From Candidatus Sumerlaeota bacterium (GTDB lineage Bacteria; Sumerlaeota; Sumerlaeia; JADFCT01): a DNA stretch of 6,953 bases. The position numbers were made by a program, and so were the translations under genes. Position 1 is the first letter of the stretch; every line of letters begins with the position of its first letter. Under the pieces are notes generated by a model, which saw nothing but the letters and a program-made list of their open reading frames with translations, ran no database searches and was not told where the DNA came from. The stretch is from NCBI GenBank assembly GCA_026398575.1, contig JAPLSP010000150.1, forward strand, positions 1 to 6,953. The letters are read 5' to 3'. Below, one piece after another: positions 1-5,914 of the stretch.

Positions 1-41
1 CGGCGCTTGCGCGGGGCCGGGGGGCACAGCTAGAATTGCGC

Positions 42-1925
42 ATGATCTCATTAACCTCTTTCCGGTTCTATTACCTGGCGCTAGGCCCTTTCATGGCTGC
101 GCTTCAGCCGGCCTTTGGCGTCGAAACATCGGGCGCGCTCCCGAAGGCCGAATCCCGATCCGATGCGTCCGCAGCCGACGTCGTCATTGTCGGCGGCACG
201 CCGGGAGGAATCATGGCCGCGATTGCGGCAGCGCGTCTGGGGCGCACGGCAATCATACTCGAACGCACCAGCCATATCGGCGGACTGCCGGCCAACGGCC
301 TCGGCGCGACCGACATCGGCACGCGCGGGGCGACGGGTGGGCTTTTCCTCGAATTCGTCGGGCGCATTCGCGACTACTACGTAAAAACCTATGGCGAAAA
401 CTCCGAGCCGGTGAAGGATTGCAGCGACGGCTATCACTTCGAGCCTTCCGTGGCGGAAAAAATCCTGAATGCGATGATTCGCGAGCAACCGATGATTCAG
501 ACGCGCCTGCGCTGCCAATTCGACGCGGCGCCGGAAAATGTGAAACTCGAAAATGGACGCCTCACGCAGATACAAATCCTCGATCGCGACAGCGGCAAGC
601 GCGAGTGGCTTTCGGCCCGCGTGTTTATTGACGCGACCTACGAAGGCGACCTGGCCGCCGCCGCCGGAGCGCCCTTCCGCCTGGGGCGCGAAGGCAAAGA
701 TGAATTCAAAGAACCGATGGCTGGCAAACTCTATAAGCAATGGGGCGGACCCTACGGCCCCGGCTCAACGGGCGAAGCCGACCAGGCCATACAATCTTAC
801 AACTACCGCCTGGCGCTGACTAAGCGCCCTGACAATCGCGTCCCGATTCCAAAGCCCGCGACTTACAATCGCAACGACTACGCCTCGATCATCGAAGACC
901 TTCGCCTCAATCGTTCGACCGGACCGGCCACAACGAAGCGCGGCGAAGTGGAATGGGACGGCATCGGACGCGCCGTCAATATCGTCCACCTGCCCAATAA
1001 CAAGACCGACGCCAACAATCAGCACGCGGCGTTTGTCTCAACGGATTTGCCCGAAGAAAACTGGCCATGGCCGACAGCGACGTGGGAATGGCGCGACCGA
1101 TTCGCGCAAAGGCAGCGCGACTATACGCTGGGGCTGCTCTGGTTCTGCCAAAACGATCCCGAGCTGCCTGCCGCTTTCCGCGAACGATGCAGCGAGTGGG
1201 GCCTCGCCGCGGACGAATATGGCGACAACGGGCATTTCCCACGGCAGGTCTATGTGCGCGAAGGACGGCGCATCACCGGCGAATATCTCTTTACCGCCAA
1301 TGACGCGCGTCCCACAGCAGGAAAAGAGCGCCCGCCCATCCATCAGAGCAGCATCACCGCCAGCCACTATTCGCTCGATTCTCACGCCGTGCGCAAGCGC
1401 GAACCCAACCGCGTTCATCTCGACGGATTCTTCAGCGAAGGGAGCAAGCCATACACCGTCCCTTATGGCGTCATCATGCCGCTCAAAGTGGAAGGCTTGT
1501 TGACGCCGGTTCCCGCCTCGGCGACGCACGTCGGCTTCAGCACGCTGCGCATGGAGCCGTGCTGGATGGCGCTTGGGCAGGCGGCGGGCGTGGCTGCGAG
1601 TCTGAGCGTCGAACTTGGCGTTGTTCCCCGCAAGGTTCCTATCGAGCGCATGCAGCGCGCGCTTCTCAACCAAGGCGCCATACTGATCTACTTCAGCGAT
1701 CTCAAACCCGGCGATCCTCACTTCACGGCGGTGCAATGGTTCGGCTTGCGCGGATGGCTGCCCGATTGGAAGGCGTCGCTGAATGAGCCTGTGAGCGAAA
1801 AAGACGCTGTGCGCTGGATCAAAGAATCCAGCGTGGCAAAGCCCGCTTCTTATCAACCCGGCAAGACCACGCGCGGAGAGCTGCTGGGCGCGCTCTTCAA
1901 CGCCATTTCGCAGGATAAGCATTAG
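42..1925 (+). CDS. Secreted FAD-dependent oxidoreductase (FAD_oxidored family) with SLH-like C-terminal tail
   Basis: Predicted exported flavoenzyme; substrate unknown. Numbering is from ATG 42 (627 residues). The N-terminus is a Sec-type signal peptide: a short basic start, a hydrophobic stretch around residues 9-25 and a likely cut near AFG/VET. It has no twin arginine. The Rossmann FAD site is DVVIVGGTPGG (46-56), ending at the ribose-binding Glu74. Family hallmarks follow: FIDATYEGD (195-203), GREG (215-218), YVREGRRITGEY (404-415) and the C-terminal FAD-contact region RMEPCW...GQAAGVAA (503-519). Residues 551-593 and 602-622 resemble S-layer-homology modules. The start is uncertain: an in-frame TTG lies at 36, the frame is open back to base 3, and no good Shine-Dalgarno is visible. 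ATG 42 was chosen because it gives a normal signal peptide. The gene lies 47 nt before an FMN-binding protein, so it is probably co-transcribed. Family assignment is firm; a role as redox partner of the next two genes is inferred. Confidence 0.88.
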   Translation: MISLTSFRFYYLALGPFMAALQPAFGVETSGALPKAESRSDASAADVVIVGGTPGGIMAAIAAARLGRTAIILERTSHIGGLPANGLGATDIGTRGATGGLFLEFVGRIRDYYVKTYGENSEPVKDCSDGYHFEPSVAEKILNAMIREQPMIQTRLRCQFDAAPENVKLENGRLTQIQILDRDSGKREWLSARVFIDATYEGDLAAAAGAPFRLGREGKDEFKEPMAGKLYKQWGGPYGPGSTGEADQAIQSYNYRLALTKRPDNRVPIPKPATYNRNDYASIIEDLRLNRSTGPATTKRGEVEWDGIGRAVNIVHLPNNKTDANNQHAAFVSTDLPEENWPWPTATWEWRDRFAQRQRDYTLGLLWFCQNDPELPAAFRERCSEWGLAADEYGDNGHFPRQVYVREGRRITGEYLFTANDARPTAGKERPPIHQSSITASHYSLDSHAVRKREPNRVHLDGFFSEGSKPYTVPYGVIMPLKVEGLLTPVPASATHVGFSTLRMEPCWMALGQAAGVAASLSVELGVVPRKVPIERMQRALLNQGAILIYFSDLKPGDPHFTAVQWFGLRGWLPDWKASLNEPVSEKDAVRWIKESSVAKPASYQPGKTTRGELLGALFNAISQDKH

Positions 1926-1957
1926 AATAAGATTACGCGCATTCACCTATCATCCCA

Positions 1958-1965
1958 GGGAGGGA
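1958..1965 (+). promoter_or_regulatory. Strong Shine-Dalgarno before the FMN-binding gene
   Basis: GGGAGGGA lies seven bases before the ATG at 1973. It is by far the best ribosome-binding site in the window and fixes the start of the FMN-binding protein. The oxidoreductase upstream has no comparable site, so the carrier may be translated at a higher level than the enzyme (inference). Confidence 0.8.
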
Positions 1966-1972
1966 TATATTA

Positions 1973-2956
1973 ATGCCAAAGGTCCATGTTCTATGTCTAG
2001 CGGTACTGGTATTCGCAGGCTTTATCGTCATGGCGGCCCATTCGCAATCGCCGGCGAAAAAGCCATCGCTCGCTGAGGCGCAGGCATCGCTGAAAATCCC
2101 TCCCGACTGGTTTGTGTCGTTGGACGTTGCATACGACACCAATAAGCCATGGAAAGACGCGCGCCTGGAAATCCGCAACCGCCTGGCCCAAGGGGGCGAC
2201 AAGGCGCGGCAGGCCGTCAAACTCACCTGGCTCTATGCTCAGAAAAAGGACATTAACGACGGCCACGAGCTGCCCATGTATCTCTTCATGAGCGGTGAGT
2301 ACGCTTGGGCGATCCAGGAATCCGAAAAGTTTCTGAAGGAAAAATTTGCGCAGCCGGTCCCGGCCTATGGCTATACGAACGCATTCAACTCCCTGGCGTC
2401 GTGTTATGCGCATTTTGGGGAATACGACAAAGCGCTCAAGACGCTGGACGAGGCAGTGCGGCATCTTCCCAAAGCGCCCCTTGATATCGGCAACAAGGCT
2501 ACCATCAGTGACATCCGCGGCGATATCTATGCCGAGATGGGAGATATGGAAAAAGCCAGGGCTTCTTATTTAGAGGCCATAGACCTTTTCCCAAAATCCC
2601 AGCAACCTTACGGTCGCCACCTGCTCAAGCGCCATGCTGCAAAGGTCCAAGCCAAACTCGATTTGATGCAGCGCAAGGCGCTGGACCTGAGCAAACTGCG
2701 CGATGGCGTCTATACGGGAACGGAGTTGGGATACGTGGATGACGTGACGGTAAAGGTAACGGTGCGGGATCGTCGCATCGCCGATATCGAAGTGACGCAT
2801 AAGGAAAAGATAGACCAGAACGCCACAAAGATCATCCCGCAGCGGATTATCGAGCGGCAGGACCTGAAGGTGGACGGCATCACCGGCGCCACCGTAACCT
2901 GCCAGGCGATCGTGAACGCGACCTACAAGGCGCTGCAACAGGCGGGATTGAAGTGA
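1973..2956 (+). CDS. Secreted TPR-like repeat protein with C-terminal FMN_bind domain (predicted covalent FMN carrier)
   Basis: Predicted extracytosolic one-protein electron carrier of 327 residues. Residues 1-24 form a Sec signal peptide (hydrophobic 5-22, likely cut after AHS). The middle (about 104-210) carries helical repeats with TPR character: AFNSLASCYAHFGEYDKAL and DIRGDIYAEMGDMEKA are classic helix-turn-helix units ending in LP/FP. Residues 244-323 are an FMN_bind domain of the NqrC/RnfG/NosR type, ending in DGITGATVT (301-309). In this family ApbE links FMN by a phosphoester bond to the last Thr of the (S/T)GAT motif, here Thr307; Asp301 matches the motif's conserved acid. This is the only such motif I found in the window. 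The stop codon overlaps the start of the iron-sulfur gene, and an apbE gene lies about 3 kb away on the opposite strand. The TPR part may dock a partner protein (inference). Covalent flavinylation is a strong prediction but unproven here. Confidence 0.9.
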   Translation: MPKVHVLCLAVLVFAGFIVMAAHSQSPAKKPSLAEAQASLKIPPDWFVSLDVAYDTNKPWKDARLEIRNRLAQGGDKARQAVKLTWLYAQKKDINDGHELPMYLFMSGEYAWAIQESEKFLKEKFAQPVPAYGYTNAFNSLASCYAHFGEYDKALKTLDEAVRHLPKAPLDIGNKATISDIRGDIYAEMGDMEKARASYLEAIDLFPKSQQPYGRHLLKRHAAKVQAKLDLMQRKALDLSKLRDGVYTGTELGYVDDVTVKVTVRDRRIADIEVTHKEKIDQNATKIIPQRIIERQDLKVDGITGATVTCQAIVNATYKALQQAGLK

Positions 2957-4623
2957 ATGAGCCGCGAGGCAACCGTTGGTCTCTGAACCATTTCGCGCGC
3001 GCCAACGCCCCGGGCGCGGAGCGAAAAAGGCGCGGCGCATGGGGCGCGTTGCGGCGGTTCGGCGTCACGTGGCGCGCGGCGCCTTTGCGGCGTCTGATTC
3101 AAGTGCTTGCCCTGGCGGCGTTCCTGCTTCTCTTCTTTCATACAGCATTCGTTTACGGCCATGTGTTTTCCAGCGATCTGATTTCCAGGCGCGAGTGGCT
3201 GCCGGTGGAGTTCTTTTTATGGCTCGATCCTTTGGCGGGGCTTGCAGCCGCTGTTGCCGCACGGGCGTGGAATATCGCTCTCTGGGGAACGTTGGCTATT
3301 TTTGCGGCCTCACTTTTTTTTCCACGGGGATTCTGCGGTTATCTCTGCCCCTTGGGCACGCTGATTGATGGCTTTGATTCTTTGATTGGCCGTTGCTCGC
3401 TCCGCTATCGCTTTGCTGCGCGTTCGCCATGGCGCCTTCTCAGATATGTGATTCTATTTGCCGTGCTGGGCGGCGCGCTGGGCGGCGCGCAGGTATCGGG
3501 CTACGTCGCGGCGATTCCGGCGCTCACGCGGGGATTGATGTTCAGCGGCGGATGGCTGCAGCTGGGGCTGGCGCGCGGCTGGCAGGAAGTCGCGCCGCTC
3601 GATGGGGCGCAATATCTCTCGCTGGCGTTGTTTGCGCTGATCTTCCTTCTCGGGTTTATCACGCCTCGCTTCTGGTGCCGCCACTGCTGTCCGACCGGCG
3701 CCGTCATGTCGCTCTGCGCCACATTGCGTCTGACCGAACGCAAAGTCATGGCTGCATGCGGCGGCTGTGGCCATTGCCGGGAGAATTGTCCTTACGATGC
3801 GGTCGGCGATCAGTTTCATGCAAGACCGCTCGATTGCGCCTCTTGCCAAACCTGCGGCGGTGTTTGCCCGCAAGGCGCTGTCACATTCGAGCCTCGGTGG
3901 AATTCGCGCCAGGATATCGCGCGCGATCGCGCCGCGGCGGAAATGGCGCCTTCAGAGCGAGCGCTTTCGCGACGCGCGCTGTTGCTCGTTCCTGCGGCAG
4001 GACTCACCGCCGCGGTGGTCGCGCGCGCCGGATTGTCCGCATGTTCACCCGCGCGGCGTTTGCTCCGCCCGCCGGGCAGCCTGCCGGAAGCTGATTTTCT
4101 GAAGGCATGCGTGCGCTGCGGCGAATGCTTCAAGGTTTGTCCCGGACCAGTGCTTTATCCGGCAGGATTCGAAAGCGGCTGGGATGCGCTCTGGACGCCG
4201 GTACCGGTCTTTACGCGCGCCGGCTGTCATCAAGACTGTAACTTCTGCACTCACGTTTGCCCGACCGGCGCGATTCGTCTGCTGACGCTTGAACAGAAGC
4301 GCAAGGCACGCATGGGCATGGCAGTGATTGACCGGAAAATCTGCCTTCCCCATTGCGGCGAGAGCGATTGCCGGCTGTGCTTTGAGGAATGCGAAGCGGC
4401 CGGCTACCACGCCATCGAGATGCGCGAAATCCGCCTGCCGCTGCCCGTCCTGCCCGAAGGCGCCCATTCGGACGAGGAGATCGAAGCCATGAGCCGCATC
4501 CAGGCCCCCTTCGTCATTCCGGAAAGATGCGTCGGATGCGGCCTCTGCGAATATCGCTGCCACACCGCCTACGCCAAACGGCGCAAAATCCTCCCTCGCA
4601 GCGCGATTGCTATTTCAGTCTAG
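2953..4623 (+). CDS. NapH-NapG-like fused membrane polyferredoxin
   Basis: Predicted transmembrane electron conduit of 556 residues. The GTG start at 2953 overlaps the preceding TGA by four bases, so translation is probably coupled; no in-frame ATG lies nearby. The Arg-rich N-terminus (1-45) is followed by a NapH-like part with about four membrane segments (46-66, 105-125, 163-183, 219-238). It has the paired motifs C128xxxC132P and C242xxC245C246P, then two classical 4Fe-4S sites (C269/272/275/279 and C295/298/301/305). Residues 338-360 form a twin-arginine-like signal-anchor, SRRALLLVPAAG and onward. A NapG-like part follows: LRPPG and ACVRCGECFKVCP (385-397) match E. coli NapG as I recall it, as does ARMG-AV (452-458). 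It has Cys groups C386-396, C425-436, C464-480 and C526-536, enough for up to four more clusters. NapG and NapH are normally separate subunits passing quinol electrons to NapA. No napA is seen here; the likely partner is the FMN protein (inference). Confidence 0.9.
   Translation: MNEPRGNRWSLNHFARANAPGAERKRRGAWGALRRFGVTWRAAPLRRLIQVLALAAFLLLFFHTAFVYGHVFSSDLISRREWLPVEFFLWLDPLAGLAAAVAARAWNIALWGTLAIFAASLFFPRGFCGYLCPLGTLIDGFDSLIGRCSLRYRFAARSPWRLLRYVILFAVLGGALGGAQVSGYVAAIPALTRGLMFSGGWLQLGLARGWQEVAPLDGAQYLSLALFALIFLLGFITPRFWCRHCCPTGAVMSLCATLRLTERKVMAACGGCGHCRENCPYDAVGDQFHARPLDCASCQTCGGVCPQGAVTFEPRWNSRQDIARDRAAAEMAPSERALSRRALLLVPAAGLTAAVVARAGLSACSPARRLLRPPGSLPEADFLKACVRCGECFKVCPGPVLYPAGFESGWDALWTPVPVFTRAGCHQDCNFCTHVCPTGAIRLLTLEQKRKARMGMAVIDRKICLPHCGESDCRLCFEECEAAGYHAIEMREIRLPLPVLPEGAHSDEEIEAMSRIQAPFVIPERCVGCGLCEYRCHTAYAKRRKILPRSAIAISV
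3466..3489 (+). repeat. Perfect 2 x 12-bp tandem duplication inside a membrane segment
   Basis: The unit CTGGGCGGCGCG occurs twice back to back and encodes LGGA-LGGA at residues 172-179 of the polyferredoxin, in the third membrane segment. It keeps the reading frame. It is either a small recent slippage duplication or chance repetition in GC-rich Gly/Ala codons. Confidence 0.85.
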
Positions 4624-4869
4624 CCTCGGTGCTTCTAGCGTTCTCCATTGACACGCGCGGCTCAACATAAAACGAAATGGCTATATATAGAATCCAATGG
4701 AAGCAATCTGCAATTAAAACCATAATGTAAAGTGTAAAATGAAAAATGAGAAATGCAAAACGACAACTCATCCCGGCAACATTATCACGAAGCCCTGCAT
4801 CATCTGCCTGCCGCGAGCGGTCTCATTTTCAATTTCTCATTTCTCATTTTGCATTTTACATTTGTTCTC
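4624..4869. other. AT-rich intergenic spacer between convergent genes
   Basis: This 246-base gap lies between the 3' ends of the polyferredoxin (plus) and the MoxR ATPase (minus), so it needs no promoter for either gene. The first 100 bases hold no gene and no clear rho-independent terminator; a 10-base palindrome CTATATATAG sits at 4681-4690. The rest is the heptad inverted repeat listed separately. Composition shifts sharply to A/T compared with the flanking genes. Confidence 0.7.
4724..4862. repeat. Long inverted repeat with arms of phased AATGNNA heptads
   Basis: The left arm (4724-4765) reads as six consecutive 7-nt units: AATGTAA, AGTGTAA, AATGAAA, AATGAGA, AATGCAA, AACGACA. The reverse complement of the right arm (4821-4862) reads AATGTAA, AATGCAA, AATGAGA, AATGAGA, AATTGAA, AATGAGA. 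The outer 31 bases of the arms (4724-4754 and 4832-4862) match at 28 positions; two of the three differences would still pair as G-U in RNA. The 55-base core (4766-4820) is GC-richer and has no ORF of note. The right arm ends seven bases from the MoxR stop codon. The element could be a MITE-like or intergenic repeat, and its transcript could fold into a long stem between the convergent genes. No terminal T-tract marks it as a standard terminator. I do not know a named family that fits; cyanobacterial heptanucleotide STRR repeats are only an analogy. Confidence 0.85.
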
Positions 4870-5862
4870 TCATTCCGTCCGTTCGACCGGCGGAGGGATC
4901 TGCCGCAGCAGTTCTTCGATGATCTTGTCCGCCGTGCGACCGGCCAGGCGCGATTGAGGTTTCAGAACCATGCGGTGGCGCATCGTGGCGGGTGCCATCT
5001 GCTTGATCGTGTCCGGCAGGACGAAGTCGCGCCCATCGAGCCACGCCCGCGCCTGCGACAGGCGATAGAGCGCAAGGCTGGCGCGTGGACTGGCGCCGAG
5101 CAACAGATCGCCGTGGACGCGCGTGGCGTCCACCAACCGGATGATGTATTCGTTCAGCGCCGGCGCGACGTGGATTTCCTTGATCTCATGCTGCGCCGCC
5201 AGCAATTGCTCCAGCGCCGCCACGGGTTGGAGGGTCTCGATGGGGTGTTGCAGTCTTTGCTTCTCGAGGATTTGCGCCTCGATCGCAGGATGCGGATAGC
5301 CCAGGCTGATCTTGGCCATGAAGCGATCCAGCTGCGCTTCGGGCAGGTGATAGACGCCCTGCTGCTCGATGGGGTTTTGCGTCGCCATGACAAAAAACGG
5401 ATCGGGCAGCGCATAAGTCACGCCGTCGGCGCTGACCTGCCCCTCGCCCATGCATTCGAGCAGCGCCGATTGCGTGCGCGGCGTGGCGCGGTTGAGCTCA
5501 TCGGCCAGCAGAATGTTGGCGAATACCGGCCCGGGGCGGAACTCGAAGGCGTCGTTCTGGCGATTATAGATGGAGACCCCCGTCAGGTCCGAAGGCAGCA
5601 GGTCGGGCGTGAACTGGACGCGCTTGAAATCGGCGTTGAGCGAGCGGGCCAGCGAGCGGGCCAGATACGTCTTGCCGACGCCCGGCACGTCTTCGATCAG
5701 CAGGTGCCCGCGCGAAAGCAGGACGCACAAGGCCGCCTCGATGGCCTCGTCTTTGCCCATGATCACGCGCTTGATGTTGTCGCGCAGACTCGCGCCGAAG
5801 CGGGCTGATTTGCCGGAGGCCGGCGCCGGACGCGCGGGCGTTGCGGGATTCGCGGGCGTCAT
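4870..5862 (-). CDS. MoxR-family AAA+ ATPase
   Basis: Cytoplasmic AAA+ ATPase of 330 residues, the usual MoxR length. An Ala/Pro-rich tail (1-20) precedes the core. Motifs are complete: Walker A DVPGVGKT (58-65), Walker B ILLADELNRA (117-126), sensor 1 VMATQNP (158-164), the DRF containing the likely arginine finger (179-181) and sensor 2 GASPRA (266-271). MoxR proteins act as chaperone-like ATPases in metal-cofactor insertion or assembly of exported complexes, usually with von Willebrand A or DUF58 partners. Such partners usually follow the moxR gene, but here it is followed by the intergenic repeat and a convergent gene, so any partner must lie upstream of apbE or elsewhere. It starts 52 nt after the apbE stop and is probably co-transcribed with it. 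The family call is secure; the client protein is unknown. Confidence 0.93.
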   Translation of the reverse strand: MTPANPATPARPAPASGKSARFGASLRDNIKRVIMGKDEAIEAALCVLLSRGHLLIEDVPGVGKTYLARSLARSLNADFKRVQFTPDLLPSDLTGVSIYNRQNDAFEFRPGPVFANILLADELNRATPRTQSALLECMGEGQVSADGVTYALPDPFFVMATQNPIEQQGVYHLPEAQLDRFMAKISLGYPHPAIEAQILEKQRLQHPIETLQPVAALEQLLAAQHEIKEIHVAPALNEYIIRLVDATRVHGDLLLGASPRASLALYRLSQARAWLDGRDFVLPDTIKQMAPATMRHRMVLKPQSRLAGRTADKIIEELLRQIPPPVERTE

Positions 5863-5874
5863 CGGGTATCAAAA

Positions 5875-5884
5875 CCTTCCTCTT
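5875..5884 (-). promoter_or_regulatory. Shine-Dalgarno-like site before the MoxR gene
   Basis: On the minus strand AAGAGGAAGG precedes the MoxR ATG (5862) with a 12-base gap, longer than the ideal 5-9. It supports this start over internal ones, since no better in-frame start lies closer, but initiation may be modest. Confidence 0.5.
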
Positions 5885-5914
5885 GCAGAAATGGGGCGCA
5901 TGGCGTTTCCTTTG

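Noticed and set aside
1..33. Possible 3' end of an upstream gene (frame 1, stop TAG at 31-33)
   Set aside because: Only ten codons are visible and they show no recognisable features. The spacing to ATG 42 would suit an operon, but this cannot be supported from so little.
81..740. 219-codon minus-strand ORF opposite the FAD-binding domain
   Set aside because: It overlaps the conserved Rossmann region of a real gene and shows no domain of its own.
1038..1946. 302-codon minus-strand ORF under the FAD oxidoreductase
   Set aside because: It mirrors codon structure of the GC-rich gene on the other strand; no recognisable domain, and rich in Arg/Ala/His.
2953..4623. Periplasmic nitrate reductase (nap) operon
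   Set aside because: NapG/NapH-like parts are present, but no napA, napB or napD-like gene is in the window; the neighbours point to a flavin-based partner instead.
4648..4671. TTGACA followed by CATAAA, promoter-like
   Set aside because: The gap is only about 12 bases, no -10 box lies at 16-18, and no plus-strand gene follows.
4681..4690. Palindrome CTATATATAG as operator or terminator
   Set aside because: Short AT palindrome with no loop or T-tract; expected by chance in AT-rich DNA.
4724..4862. Heptad arms as a CRISPR array
   Set aside because: Units are 7 nt, contiguous and inverted between arms; there are no repeat-spacer units and no cas genes.
4753..5808. 351-codon plus-strand ORF opposite the MoxR gene
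   Set aside because: It is the antisense reading of a motif-complete MoxR gene. It begins inside the heptad repeat, has no ribosome-binding site and shows the Arg/Gln/Leu-rich make-up typical of an antisense frame.
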